NCBI GenBank assembly: GCA_947630845.1
Contig: CANRJB010000008.1
Location: 25,497 to 89,496 of the forward strand
Origin: an uncultured Clostridia bacterium
GTDB lineage: Bacteria; Bacillota; Clostridia; Oscillospirales; Ruminococcaceae
Reading direction: 5' to 3'
Length of the DNA: 64,000 bases
The notes under the pieces are model-generated. The model had not been told where the DNA came from. It did not search any database and saw nothing but the letters and a program-made list of their open reading frames with translations. This document shows positions 35,204-44,391 of this stretch, one piece after another. Both the position numbers and the translations under genes were made by a program. How positions within the stretch are numbered: position 1 is the first letter of the stretch; the number at the start of each line of letters is the position of its first letter.

Positions 35204-37822
35204 TCAGCGGCGGCTGTGCCATGTAAAGAATGAAGTAATGACCGGCACAGCAAAGGAAAAGCCGAGTGCCTGATACAGGATGTTCCCCGACAGAGCTGCC
35301 GTTCCGAAAATGCCTTGCGCAAATGGCAGCCAGATCGTTGCCGCAAGCATAAGGGCTGAAATCAGTACTGCGCCGATAAGCTTCCAGTTGGAAAAGTAAT
35401 GCACGCTGAAAATCGTTCCATGCTCCGACTTACACTCAAAAACATGGATGAGCTGTGACACGACCAGTGTCAGGAGTGCAGCCGTGCGTGCCTCTGTGAG
35501 TGTGCTGCCGAAACGTAGTGCCGTGCTGAAAGAACCCAATGTACACAGTCCGATCATGATACCTCTCCAGACAATACGGCTCATCAAGCCCCCTGCGAAA
35601 AAGCTCTCATCCGGCTTTCGTGGGGGACGTTTCATCAACCCCTCCTCCGGCGGTTCAAGCCCCAGTGCAATGGCAGGCAGTCCGTCCGTCGCTAAATTTA
35701 CCAGCAAAAGCTGCACCGGCAGCAGCACGACCGGCATCCCCATAAGAATGCCGAGGAACATTGTAATGACTTCCCCGATGTTGCACGAGAGCAGATAGCG
35801 CACGAATTTCCGGATGTTCGCATAAATACAGCGTCCCTCTTTTACTGCCCGGACAAGGGTGGCAAGATTATCATCCGTGAGAACGACATCGGCAGCTTGT
35901 TTGGCAACATCCGTACCGCTCTGCCCCATGGCAACACCTACATCAGCTTCCTTGATGGCAGGTGCATCATTCACGCCGTCGCCCGTCATGGTGACGATAT
36001 GCCCTGCACGCTTATAGGCACGTACCAGCCGCAGTTTGTGCGACGGATTTACCCGTGCAAAAACCGTGATTTTCGGCAATCGCCTGTCAAGCTGTGCATC
36101 ACTCATAAGGTCAAGCTCATCCCCTGTGACAACTTCTCCTCCACGCAGCAGACCTGCCTGTCTGGCAATCGCAGCAGCAGTTTTCTTGTGGTCGCCGGTG
36201 ATCATGACCGTCCGGACGGATGCTGCCGCACAGGTGCGGATCGCTTCCTTAGCCTCGGGACGTGGAGGGTCAAGCATACCCGTCAGCCCAAGAAACACCA
36301 TGCCATTCTGCGCATCGCCGAGGGTATCACATCGCTTTTCTGCAAATGCCAGTACACGCAGTGCCTTGGCGGACAGGGATTCTGCCTGTTCACGTATCTG
36401 CTTTTCGAGTGCCGGGGTCATGGGCATATCGCCTGTCTTCATCCGCACAAATCCGCAGCGACGCAGCAGCACATCACATGCTCCCTTCACGCACACCAGC
36501 CGTCCCTTTCCCTTCCGGACAAGCACTGCCATGCAGCGTGTATCGCTGTCGAACGGTTCTTCCTCTACACGGCTGAGATCCAGTGTTTTCGGAGAGATCC
36601 CCCCCTTTGCAGCAGCGGCAAGAAGGGCGATCTCTGTCGGGTCACCGACTGCTGTCCAGCTGCCTGTGCCGGTCAGCTCCCCTCTGTTCCGGGAAGATGC
36701 CGTTCCGGTCAGCTCCGCATTGTTGCAAAGTACTGCACACCGCAGGAGACTTTCCAGCGCAGGAACACTTTTCGGGTTGACATGCATGTTCTTTTCCATG
36801 ATCGCCCCGTCCATTTTCAGACCGCTTCCTGTGACAGTAAATTCCCGGTCGGGGGTCATGATATGGGTGACGGTCATACGGTTTTCGGTAATGGTACCAG
36901 TCTTGTCGGAACAGATGACAGATGTGCAGCCAAGTGTTTCTACGCTGTGCAGACGGTTCACAAGTGCCTTCTGCTGCATCATCCGGCTCACGGCAAGTGC
37001 AAGCGCAATCGTGACTGTTGCAGGCAGCCCTTCCGGGATGGCTGCAATGGCAATGGAGATCCCCGTCATCAGCATGTCAAACACCGGTTCGCCACGCAGC
37101 ACACCTGCTACAAACACTGCCACACATACCCCGATGCAGATGAGTGCGAGTACCTTGCCCAGTTCGCCGAGACGTTTCTGGAGAGGGGTTTCAGAGCGTC
37201 CGATAGAGGACAGCATACCGGAAATCTGTCCCATCTGGGTATTTTTTCCAGTTGCTGTGACTTCTGCTGTACCCGAACCCCTTGTGACGGCAGTGCCGCT
37301 GTAGAGGAGATAGGGCAGGTGCAAGCCGGACAGCTCTGCTTTGTGCGTGCCGCTGCATTTTTCCACAGGCTCTGCTTCGCCCGTCAGGATGGATTCGTTT
37401 GCATACAGGCGATTCGCTGTCAGCAGCAGACAATCCGCCGGTACGCAGTCCCCTGCCTCCACAGCGATCACATCCCCCGGTACAAGCTGTTCTGCCGGAA
37501 GCTCTTGTAAAGTCCCGTCACGCCACACCCTTGCAGTGGGAGCAGTCATGTCCCGGAGTGCTTCGAGGGTCTTTTCCGTGCGGTACTCCTGCACAAATCC
37601 AAGAATCGCATTGAGCAGGACAATGACTATGATCGTGACAGCATCCGTCCATTCGCCGAGCAGTGCGGAAATGCCGGTCGCTGCAAGCAGGATCAGCACC
37701 ATTGCATCCCGGAATTGCGACAGGAAGATACGCACAGGTCCCGGCGGCTTGACCTGTACAAGGGTATTGCTGCCGGATTCTTTTCTTCGTTCATCTGCCT
37801 GTACAGTGGTAAGTCCCTTCAT
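35204..37822 (-). CDS. Calcium-transporting P-type ATPase (P2 type)
   Basis: An 872-residue ion pump. The phosphorylation motif DKTGTITENRM, the hinge MTGDGVNDAPAIKEADVGVAMG and the TM4 motif AAIPEGLPATVTIALA are present; TM6 has NLATDGLPA, the Asn-x-x-Thr-Asp arrangement of Ca2+ pumps such as SERCA and PMCA. Actuator loop TGEAEPVEK is also seen. It would expel Ca2+ from the cytoplasm. GATGAGGTGATGTT precedes the ATG. Single gene, convergent with the ABC fusion. Long antisense open frames over it are shadows. Confidence 0.93.
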   Translation of the reverse strand: MKGLTTVQADERRKESGSNTLVQVKPPGPVRIFLSQFRDAMVLILLAATGISALLGEWTDAVTIIVIVLLNAILGFVQEYRTEKTLEALRDMTAPTARVWRDGTLQELPAEQLVPGDVIAVEAGDCVPADCLLLTANRLYANESILTGEAEPVEKCSGTHKAELSGLHLPYLLYSGTAVTRGSGTAEVTATGKNTQMGQISGMLSSIGRSETPLQKRLGELGKVLALICIGVCVAVFVAGVLRGEPVFDMLMTGISIAIAAIPEGLPATVTIALALAVSRMMQQKALVNRLHSVETLGCTSVICSDKTGTITENRMTVTHIMTPDREFTVTGSGLKMDGAIMEKNMHVNPKSVPALESLLRCAVLCNNAELTGTASSRNRGELTGTGSWTAVGDPTEIALLAAAAKGGISPKTLDLSRVEEEPFDSDTRCMAVLVRKGKGRLVCVKGACDVLLRRCGFVRMKTGDMPMTPALEKQIREQAESLSAKALRVLAFAEKRCDTLGDAQNGMVFLGLTGMLDPPRPEAKEAIRTCAAASVRTVMITGDHKKTAAAIARQAGLLRGGEVVTGDELDLMSDAQLDRRLPKITVFARVNPSHKLRLVRAYKRAGHIVTMTGDGVNDAPAIKEADVGVAMGQSGTDVAKQAADVVLTDDNLATLVRAVKEGRCIYANIRKFVRYLLSCNIGEVITMFLGILMGMPVVLLPVQLLLVNLATDGLPAIALGLEPPEEGLMKRPPRKPDESFFAGGLMSRIVWRGIMIGLCTLGSFSTALRFGSTLTEARTAALLTLVVSQLIHVFECKSEHGTIFSVHYFSNWKLIGAVLISALMLAATIWLPFAQGIFGTAALSGNILYQALGFSFAVPVITSFFTWHSRR

Positions 37823-37936
37823 AACATCACCTCATCAGAATTGTTCCGATGTATCCTATGCAGGGCTTGACCGGAATAGACGTGGCAGATGTCCCATCCG
37901 GATTCAGGGGTACAGAACAAGAATGCAGATTGTGTC

Positions 37937-37965
37937 TTGCATTTTTCAGAAAGATGTGGTATAAT
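37937..37965 (+). promoter_or_regulatory. SigA-type promoter of the mannanase gene
   Basis: TTGCAT at 37937-37942, 17-nt spacer ending ATGTGG, TATAAT at 37960-37965. The 80-nt leader shows no known riboswitch. Confidence 0.82.
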
Positions 37966-38044
37966 CTAAATAATACAAAAGGGAACAGCAGAAAATGCAG
38001 CGTTCATTTTCCGGAACACCTTATCGACAAAGGAGGAATTCATC

Positions 38045-39898
38045 ATGAGGTTTCGTCATTTGCTCAGCACTCTCACAGCCCTCTGCATGGGGGTGGTATC
38101 TCTCGGAGCAGAGGGGGTTGTCATTCCGAAAGCGGAGGATGTGCTGAAATATGAATTTGAGGACGGTGCAACGTCCGGCGGCAAGATCTACACCGAAGGC
38201 TGGGTCGGTAATACGCAGGAGGACGGCTCGGGAGAGGAAATGGATGTGACCGGATTCTCCGGCACGGGCTTTTCCTATCTTGACCAGAAGGGCACGACTG
38301 TAAGCGTGACAGTTGATGTGCCGGAGGGCGGACTGTATGAGATGAAGGTCGCCTACTGTGAACCCTACGACACCAATAAAAAAGTGCAGTACCTCAACAT
38401 CAACGGTGTCAATCAAGGGGAAACCAGTTTCCCCTATTGCCTGCAATTCAAGGAGATGGATGCCGGTATTGCGGTACTTGAAAAAGGGCAGAATACCATT
38501 GAATTTAAAGGCTACTGGGGATATACCTATTTTGATTATCTCACCCTCACGCCTGCATCAGACAGCCTGACTTCCCTTAACCCCACCCGTACCCTCTCCA
38601 ATCCCAATGCCTCCGACAATACCAAACGTCTCTACAGCTATCTCTGTGACCAGTATGGGGAGCATATCCTTTCCGGACAGCAGGAATACTGCGGCTCACA
38701 TAATTATAACCAGTGGAATGACCCTGATAACTATATCAAGGATAATGAAGCCGAATTTGAATATATCCTTGAACAGACCGGAAAGCAGCCTGCCATCCGG
38801 GGCATTGACTTCCTGACGTACCGGGACGGGGCGACATGGGACGACAACGCTGCGGAACGTGCAGCACAGTGGGTGACGGAGTACGGCGGCATTGCTGCGA
38901 TCTCATGGCACTGGAATGTGCCGTTGGAAAAGGGGGCGGAGGATACTGCCTTCTATGTGGAATCATCCGGCAACACCCCCTACACTACGTTCTCCATCAC
39001 CAACGCCCTCAAAGAGGGAACATGGGAACATGAGCAGATCATGGCAGACATTGACTATGTAGCAAAGAAATTCCAGATCCTGAAAGATGCCGGTGCGCCG
39101 GTTCTTTTCCGACCACTGCATGAGGCAGAGGGCGGTTGGTTCTGGTGGGGCGCAGAGGGCGCAGAACCCTGCAAAGAGCTGTACCGCCTTCTCTATGATA
39201 AGCTCACGAATGAATACGGTCTGGACAACATCATCTGGGTCTGGACGGGCTACACCTATGAAACTTCTGCGGACTGGTATCCGGGAGATGATGTGGTGGA
39301 CATCATCGGCTACGACAAATACAACTGTACCGATGGTGAACCGAATTTAAGTGCCATTTCCTCAACCTTCTACAGCCTTGTCCGGAGTACAGACGGTCAG
39401 AAAATGGTTGCCATGTCGGAGAATGACTCCATTCCGTCGCTGGAAAATTTAGTGAACGGCAAGGCAGGATGGCTGTATTTTTGCCCGTGGTATATGAATT
39501 ATCTGACAAGTGAGCAGAATAATCCCGTGGATAATCTGGTGGAGATCTACCAGAGCGACTACTGCATCACACTGGATGAGCTGCCCGATTTGACCACCTA
39601 TCCCATCACAGGAAGCGGAGACAGTCCCACAGAACCGACCATTGCACCGACAGATACTGACGGAACATCCTCCGGACAGCAGACGGAGAAACTTTATGGC
39701 GATGTGGATACTGATGGTAAGGTGCAGATGGTCGATATGATACTGCTTAATAAGTACCTGATGATCGGTTTGGAAATTTCTGCACAGGGACTTGCCAATG
39801 CCGATGTCGATCTTGATGGGGAAGTGGCACAGGATGACGGTCTGAACATTCTGCGTGCAGTCATTGCACTGATCACGCTGCCGGTCACGGGTACTTGA
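38045..39898 (+). CDS. Secreted GH26 beta-mannanase with N-terminal CBM and C-terminal dockerin
   Basis: A 617-residue secreted enzyme. A signal peptide (about residues 1-22) is followed by a CBM35-like beta-sandwich (about 30-172), the GH26 barrel (about 180-540) and, after a Thr/Pro linker, a type I dockerin (about 552-617) with two calcium loops, GDVDTDGKVQMVD and ADVDLDGEVAQDD. The acid/base Glu360 is in FRPLHEAEGG and the nucleophile Glu459 in MSEND. It would attack mannan while attached to a cellulosome-type scaffold by the dockerin; no scaffoldin is in the window. AAAGGAGG precedes the ATG. Confidence 0.94.
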   Translation: MRFRHLLSTLTALCMGVVSLGAEGVVIPKAEDVLKYEFEDGATSGGKIYTEGWVGNTQEDGSGEEMDVTGFSGTGFSYLDQKGTTVSVTVDVPEGGLYEMKVAYCEPYDTNKKVQYLNINGVNQGETSFPYCLQFKEMDAGIAVLEKGQNTIEFKGYWGYTYFDYLTLTPASDSLTSLNPTRTLSNPNASDNTKRLYSYLCDQYGEHILSGQQEYCGSHNYNQWNDPDNYIKDNEAEFEYILEQTGKQPAIRGIDFLTYRDGATWDDNAAERAAQWVTEYGGIAAISWHWNVPLEKGAEDTAFYVESSGNTPYTTFSITNALKEGTWEHEQIMADIDYVAKKFQILKDAGAPVLFRPLHEAEGGWFWWGAEGAEPCKELYRLLYDKLTNEYGLDNIIWVWTGYTYETSADWYPGDDVVDIIGYDKYNCTDGEPNLSAISSTFYSLVRSTDGQKMVAMSENDSIPSLENLVNGKAGWLYFCPWYMNYLTSEQNNPVDNLVEIYQSDYCITLDELPDLTTYPITGSGDSPTEPTIAPTDTDGTSSGQQTEKLYGDVDTDGKVQMVDMILLNKYLMIGLEISAQGLANADVDLDGEVAQDDGLNILRAVIALITLPVTGT

Positions 39899-39931
39899 TG
39901 GCATTGGAGATACTTCCCTTGCCTGCCATCC

Positions 39932-39998
39932 TTAACGCTGCTTTCAGCAGCTTCCTTCCGATAGGCTTTGTCTGTCGGAAGGAAAATGATCGGTATCA
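39932..39998 (+). repeat. Dispersed intergenic repeat, family B copy 3
   Basis: TTAACGCTGCTTTCAGCAGC, then a hairpin CTTCCGATAG / CTGTCGGAAG, then GATCGGTATCA. Nearly the same layout as 10561-10625. Confidence 0.7.
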
Positions 39999-40019
39999 CA
40001 TTACAGGAGAAAATCCACA

Positions 40020-40892
40020 ATGACAAGAAAATATCTGGTCACAGTCAGTCTGTTGGCAGCGACAGCAGTGCTTGGGTGTGTGATGGCATGGCTTCGTTCC
40101 GTGCCTGAACCAGTGCGGCAGATCGAAAATATAAGCACCGCTCTGCCCACGGAGGAAACCACAGAAATGCCCACGCCATCCACAGAACCTCCCACCACGG
40201 AACCTGTTACCGAACCTCCTGCCACAGAACCTCCCCCTCCGCCTGAGGAATGCCTGATCGAGGATGTTCCTTTCTACACGCAGCACGGCTTGCTGTCGAC
40301 AGGATGTGAGCTGGTGAGTGCAAAGATGGTGTTGGAATATTATCTAAAGGAAGAAATTCCGATCGAAGATATTGTGGATAAGATGAAATGTCAGTATCCG
40401 CAGGATGTGAACGGAAAAGCTACCGCACCCCATCCCGAAGATGCCTTCATCGGAAGTCCCTATGACCCGACAAGCTTTGGATGCTTTTCACCGGCACTTG
40501 TGACGATGATGAATCAGTTTCTGCCGATAGGATCAAATGCTGTGGATACGTCAGGCACATCCTTGCAGACACTTGCAGAAACGTATCTGCCGCAAGGAAC
40601 ACCTGTGCTGATCTGGGCAACGATCAACATGACAAATCATCATGATTATCTGGGTTGGTACATTCAGGACAAGGATGGCAATCCAACGGATGAATGGTAC
40701 GACTGGCAGATCAATGAACATTGTCTGGTACTCATCGGATATGACAGCGACTATTACTACTTCAATGATCCCAATGCATGGCAGTCGCAGACACGCTTCG
40801 GGAGGGAAATTGTAGAGGAACGGTTTGCGTCGATGGGAATGTACAGTGCAGTTGTAGAGAACGTCCAGAATCAGCAGCCGGTTTCTCCATAG
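40020..40892 (+). CDS. C39-like cysteine peptidase (Peptidase_C39_2), membrane anchored or secreted
   Basis: A 290-residue protein with an N-terminal membrane helix or signal sequence (about 5-25), a Thr/Pro/Glu linker (about 40-75), and a papain-like domain: Cys in STGCELVSAKMVL and His in NEHCLVLIGYD, followed by YYYFNDPN. Such domains occur as independent secreted proteins in Firmicutes and may cleave peptides or only bind them. AGGAG lies before the ATG. It follows the mannanase gene after a repeat; no shared promoter is obvious. Confidence 0.82.
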   Translation: MTRKYLVTVSLLAATAVLGCVMAWLRSVPEPVRQIENISTALPTEETTEMPTPSTEPPTTEPVTEPPATEPPPPPEECLIEDVPFYTQHGLLSTGCELVSAKMVLEYYLKEEIPIEDIVDKMKCQYPQDVNGKATAPHPEDAFIGSPYDPTSFGCFSPALVTMMNQFLPIGSNAVDTSGTSLQTLAETYLPQGTPVLIWATINMTNHHDYLGWYIQDKDGNPTDEWYDWQINEHCLVLIGYDSDYYYFNDPNAWQSQTRFGREIVEERFASMGMYSAVVENVQNQQPVSP

Positions 40893-40932
40893 CCGATTCC
40901 TGCTGCTTTCCTCATGGTATGGACTGGTTCTC

Positions 40933-40947
40933 CGATACGAATCCCTG
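40933..40947. repeat. Dispersed repeat, family C copy 2
   Basis: CGATACGAATCCCTG, matching the core of the copies at 26017 and 61504. Confidence 0.5.
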
Positions 40948-40952
40948 ACAAA

Positions 40953-40980
40953 ACACGCCGGCGTGATGACGCCGGCGTGT
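40953..40980. terminator. Bidirectional terminator hairpin
   Basis: ACACGCCGGCGT pairs perfectly with ACGCCGGCGTGT around GATG. Confidence 0.85.
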
Positions 40981-41061
40981 TTCTCTGTAGGATAGTAATT
41001 TTCTTCCCTGTTTTTCAATGATACTGTTCCTTGCTGTACGGAGAATCATATCCTGCTTTCT

Positions 41062-41712
41062 TCAGTATACATCAAGCAGCACAGCATCCAGATATGTCCA
41101 GCTATTGGCAGATATGGTATATCTGCCTTCCTCATCGGCATTGATCTGAATGATCACCCCGACCGGATCCTGATAGCCGAGCGTATCCATATGTTCGTTC
41201 AGAATGTGCAGCACCGTAGTGCCCCATTTCTTCTCCAGCCATGACTGCCGCATTTCACTGCCTTCTGCTTTGGCAAAGTCCTCTGCAAATTCATCCACAT
41301 ATGCCGCTTCTACATCCCCAAGTGACTGCTCCCAGAGATCGATCGGCTCAGAGACGATGCTCACCTGATAATGTCCCTCCGTGCGCACAGCAGGCTGTAC
41401 GGTATACCTGACCTTTCCAAGCAGCGTGACAGCAAGTTCGGTATAACCGGACTTTGTCTTTTCCGTCAGCATATCATATTTCACATCCATCTTCGTGCAG
41501 ATAAGCTGTGCAGTACGCTCGACCTCTGTTGTATAGATGGTATCCGCCTCTGTCTGCGTAACGCCTGTCAGCTGGAGATAGTCATCCGTAGCATTCCGGT
41601 AGGTGCAGTCAAGGACAGACTGTACATACTGTGTGTAGGTATTTGCTGCACTGCCGCACCCTGTCAGCAGAAGTACCGCTGAAGTTAATATTCCTGCAAA
41701 ACGCAGTCTCAT
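41062..41712 (-). CDS. Lipoprotein of unknown function
   Basis: A 216-residue lipoprotein with signal peptide and lipobox LLTGCG at about residue 19. The mature part is helical and acidic, with regions such as YLQLTGVTQTEADTIY and YVDEFAEDFAKAEG that resemble DUF5105-like lipoproteins, though this is only a guess. It overlaps the upstream lipoprotein gene by 4 nt and is the second gene of that operon. An A/T-rich gap and a hairpin follow. Confidence 0.75.
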   Translation of the reverse strand: MRLRFAGILTSAVLLLTGCGSAANTYTQYVQSVLDCTYRNATDDYLQLTGVTQTEADTIYTTEVERTAQLICTKMDVKYDMLTEKTKSGYTELAVTLLGKVRYTVQPAVRTEGHYQVSIVSEPIDLWEQSLGDVEAAYVDEFAEDFAKAEGSEMRQSWLEKKWGTTVLHILNEHMDTLGYQDPVGVIIQINADEEGRYTISANSWTYLDAVLLDVY

Positions 41713-42539
41713 GTTGTCTCCATTTCCGTGGATCCGGCATCTGTCAAAGCAGTGTCATCCTCCCCGGCATCTACAGTGCTGCCTGCAATGGTAAGCGGTA
41801 TGCTTTCGCCATTTTCGTCATAGAATGTGATGTTATCAATATACAGATCGGACAGATTCTGCATACCCCAACGCATGATCTGGAAATAGACCTTATCCAT
41901 GGAGCTGTCCCATTTTTTTCCTGATGCAGCAAGCAGCAGCTTGAAAGATACACGATAGGTATCCGAACGTGTCAGATTATACTCATTCACTCCTGATGCA
42001 GCAAAATCCGAAAAGCCATACCATTTCCCGTCAGCCGTCTCTGTGCCGCCGCCGCCGCCGATCCATCCGGGTACGGTCATATGGTTGCCGTCATTGTTGA
42101 CAAATTCATCTGCTTTTGCCTGTGCATAGAGATCAAACTCTACGGAGCGTATCTTCTCCAGATCATCTGGTGCTATGAGATGCAGGACATTGATGCGCAG
42201 CTTCTGTACAGCATCGGGCAGGGAGTCGGCAGTCGTGGAAGTATCCGTGAATTTCAGCATATTGTTGCCGTCCACACTCTCCACAGACAAGGTACCGCCT
42301 GCGGCAAATTCATCGTCTGCAATGATCTCAGCAACTTCCTCACCAACTTCATCGAACGTGACAGCATTGGGATCAGCTTCAGGAAAGGGAGCATTGGTGG
42401 GCGGTTCAGTGGTGGGAGCTTCCGTTGTCAGTACAGGTGCAGCTGTCGTCTCAGGGATGGATTCCTCCGGAGGCGTACTGCCGCTGCATCCGCTCAGTAA
42501 AACGCTCAACAGGAGTACTGTACAAAGATATCGTTTCAT
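41709..42539 (-). CDS. Lipoprotein with Thr/Pro-rich linker and beta-sandwich-like domain
   Basis: A 276-residue lipoprotein: signal peptide with lipobox LLSGCS at about residue 18, a linker rich in Pro, Thr and Glu (about 22-55), and a domain of about 200 residues with alternating strands (LRINVLHLIAPDDLEKIRSVEFDLYAQ, VYFQIMRWGMQNLSDLYIDNITFYDENG) that looks like a carbohydrate-binding jelly roll. Translationally coupled to the 41062 lipoprotein. Role in polysaccharide capture is possible but not shown. Confidence 0.75.
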   Translation of the reverse strand: MKRYLCTVLLLSVLLSGCSGSTPPEESIPETTAAPVLTTEAPTTEPPTNAPFPEADPNAVTFDEVGEEVAEIIADDEFAAGGTLSVESVDGNNMLKFTDTSTTADSLPDAVQKLRINVLHLIAPDDLEKIRSVEFDLYAQAKADEFVNNDGNHMTVPGWIGGGGGTETADGKWYGFSDFAASGVNEYNLTRSDTYRVSFKLLLAASGKKWDSSMDKVYFQIMRWGMQNLSDLYIDNITFYDENGESIPLTIAGSTVDAGEDDTALTDAGSTEMETT

Positions 42540-42697
42540 ACAAATTCCTCATTTTGCTTGATTTGGGTATTTCTGCTGATTCCGTGTCACCATCCATGCT
42601 GCGGAGCAAAAGCACCGGAAACCTCTTATGTGCATTCTGCTCTGCTGACGTGGCGGAAAGCCTGTGGATCTGATCTACAGAAACTGGAAAATCAGCA

Positions 42698-42714
42698 GCA
42701 ATATCATTATAACA
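42698..42714 (-). promoter_or_regulatory. Extended -10 promoter of the lipoprotein operon
   Basis: On the reverse strand TGT then TATAAT (ATTATA at 42706-42711); the -35 position is weak. The rest of the 374-bp gap (42540-42913) has nothing recognisable apart from the promoter at 42845. Confidence 0.55.
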
Positions 42715-42844
42715 TATCTGCGATTGATTTTCTATAGAAATCCTGCATAAGGATATATGACAAAACTTGTTTGTATTGAACATTCTGCACAAGGAACAGG
42801 TACGGTTTTGCAGATGATTTCCAGAATATAGTCGAAAAAGGTGA

Positions 42845-42873
42845 TTGACAAACCGGATACAGTATGTTATAAT
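42845..42873 (+). promoter_or_regulatory. SigA-type promoter of the 42914 gene
   Basis: TTGACA at 42845-42850, 17-nt spacer ending TATGT, TATAAT at 42868-42873. Confidence 0.85.
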
Positions 42874-42913
42874 AAAAATAACAAGTTTTCTGTCGGAATG
42901 AGGGGGTGAGAGA

Positions 42914-43456
42914 TTGGAACGGCGGGAAGTTTATATCGTTGTCACACGCTCCGGAACTCTTCTGTCCCGGATGATCGGTAAATTCACCAAAACGCCTTAT
43001 AATCATGCTTCCGTGAGCCTTGACCGGGAGCTGCATACGATGTATTCCTTCGGACGCATCCACGCTTACAATCCGCTATTCGGGGGCTTTGTCATGGAAA
43101 GCCCTGATTTCGGAACGTTCAAGCGTTTTTCGGAGACGGATGCGATCGTCATGCGTGTACCTGTGACACCAATGCAATATGCAGAGCTTGAAGCTTTTCT
43201 TTCGGCGATGTATCAGAAAAAATGGCATTATCATTACAATTTCATCGGACTTTTGCTGGCGGCAGCAGGAATTGTCTGGAGGCGTCCGAACTGGTATTAC
43301 TGTTCGGAATTTGTACTTGATGTCCTCAATCGGTTTGCCATTCTGAACAAGGACGATTACAATGCGATCGTCAAGCCCATGGATTTCCTTGACGGTCATG
43401 AGGTCGTCTACATAGGCAAACTCAGGGATTATGCTGTGGTGGGAGGATTCCACTGA
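42914..43456 (+). CDS. NlpC/P60-superfamily (YiiX/YebB-like) cysteine hydrolase
   Basis: A 180-residue protein. The permuted papain-like layout is visible: VTRSGTLLSRMIGKFTKTPYNHASVSLD with the likely catalytic His, and YYCSEFVLDVLN with the likely catalytic Cys later in the chain. Members hydrolyse or bind amide-linked lipid or peptide substrates. The start is TTG at 42914, supported by AGGGGG upstream; no signal peptide. Single-gene unit with its own promoter and terminator. Confidence 0.78.
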   Translation: MERREVYIVVTRSGTLLSRMIGKFTKTPYNHASVSLDRELHTMYSFGRIHAYNPLFGGFVMESPDFGTFKRFSETDAIVMRVPVTPMQYAELEAFLSAMYQKKWHYHYNFIGLLLAAAGIVWRRPNWYYCSEFVLDVLNRFAILNKDDYNAIVKPMDFLDGHEVVYIGKLRDYAVVGGFH

Positions 43457-43490
43457 TGCAGCATAGCAGGTCTTTCATGAAAACAGAAAT

Positions 43491-43519
43491 GCCGACGTTT
43501 GAAAACGTCGGCAATTTTT
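43491..43519 (+). terminator. Rho-independent terminator
   Basis: GCCGACGTTT pairs with AAACGTCGGC, followed by TTTTT; convergent with znuB. Confidence 0.9.
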
Positions 43520-43566
43520 CGGTAAAAACAGGTCGGATATTGACAGACAGCACCGGAGATCTGTGC

Positions 43567-44391
43567 TTATTCTGCCCCTTTGATCCATGATATCAGGCTG
43601 CACAGCAGATAGACCGCTACATTTGTTACCACCACGCATGCACCGGGTGTCAGATCAAGTATGACTGCAATGAAAAATCCCAGCACAAAGCATCCCACTG
43701 ACAGACTCACTGCTCCGATCACAACACCACGGAATCCCCTGCATAACCGCATTGCCGACAGCGTCGGTACTACGATCAGACTTGAAATCAGCAGCGTTCC
43801 CATCAGCATCATTCCCATCACGATCGTAATGGCTGTCAATGCTGCGATCACCATATTGTATGCCTTCACCGGAATACCCGTTGCCCTCGAAAAACTCTCG
43901 TCAAATGTGACTGCAAAAATGCGGTTGTACAGCAACAGAAATGCTGCTGTCACGATCACTGCCGTCACGATGCACAGAATGACATCCCCCTTGTCCAGTG
44001 CAAGGATACTGCCGAACATGTAGTGGCTGACATCGTTGGTCAGCCCTGCCTTTGAGGATACGATAATGCCAATGGACATGGCAGTTGTGGAGAAGAGGGC
44101 AATGCCGTTGTCACCTTTGAGTTTGCCGGATTCGCTCAATCCGAGCAGAATGAATGCGGCAGCCAACACCACGGGTACAGCAATGCAAAGCGGCGCAAGC
44201 TGCATCACGGATGCCACACACAGTGCCCCATACCCTACATGTGACAGTCCGTCCCCGATCATGGCATACCGCCGCAGCACCAATGTCACCCCAAGCAGTG
44301 CCGCACAAACCGCCACAGCAATGCCCCCCACCAGTGCAGGGACGATGTAGTGCATGGCGGCAGGGGAGAAAAGTCCGCTGATCCCTGTCAT
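43567..44391 (-). CDS. znuB: Zinc ABC transporter permease
   Basis: A 274-residue polytopic permease of the metal-uptake ABC-3 family with about eight hydrophobic segments. The family features are RRYAMIGDGLSHVGYG near the N-terminus and TFDESFSRATGIPVKAYN in the ATPase-contacting loop. Last gene of the zur-znuA-znuC-znuB operon; overlaps znuC by 4 nt. Zinc is inferred from the Zur-like regulator and the His-rich binding protein; manganese cannot be excluded from this gene alone. Confidence 0.9.
   Translation of the reverse strand: MTGISGLFSPAAMHYIVPALVGGIAVAVCAALLGVTLVLRRYAMIGDGLSHVGYGALCVASVMQLAPLCIAVPVVLAAAFILLGLSESGKLKGDNGIALFSTTAMSIGIIVSSKAGLTNDVSHYMFGSILALDKGDVILCIVTAVIVTAAFLLLYNRIFAVTFDESFSRATGIPVKAYNMVIAALTAITIVMGMMLMGTLLISSLIVVPTLSAMRLCRGFRGVVIGAVSLSVGCFVLGFFIAVILDLTPGACVVVTNVAVYLLCSLISWIKGAE

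Noticed and set aside
35897..37510. Long forward-strand open frame (537 codons) over the Ca2+ ATPase gene
   Set aside because: Antisense to a P-type ATPase with all motifs, Cys/His/Arg-rich composition, no ribosome binding site; it is a codon-bias shadow. The same holds for the frame at 36036-37304.
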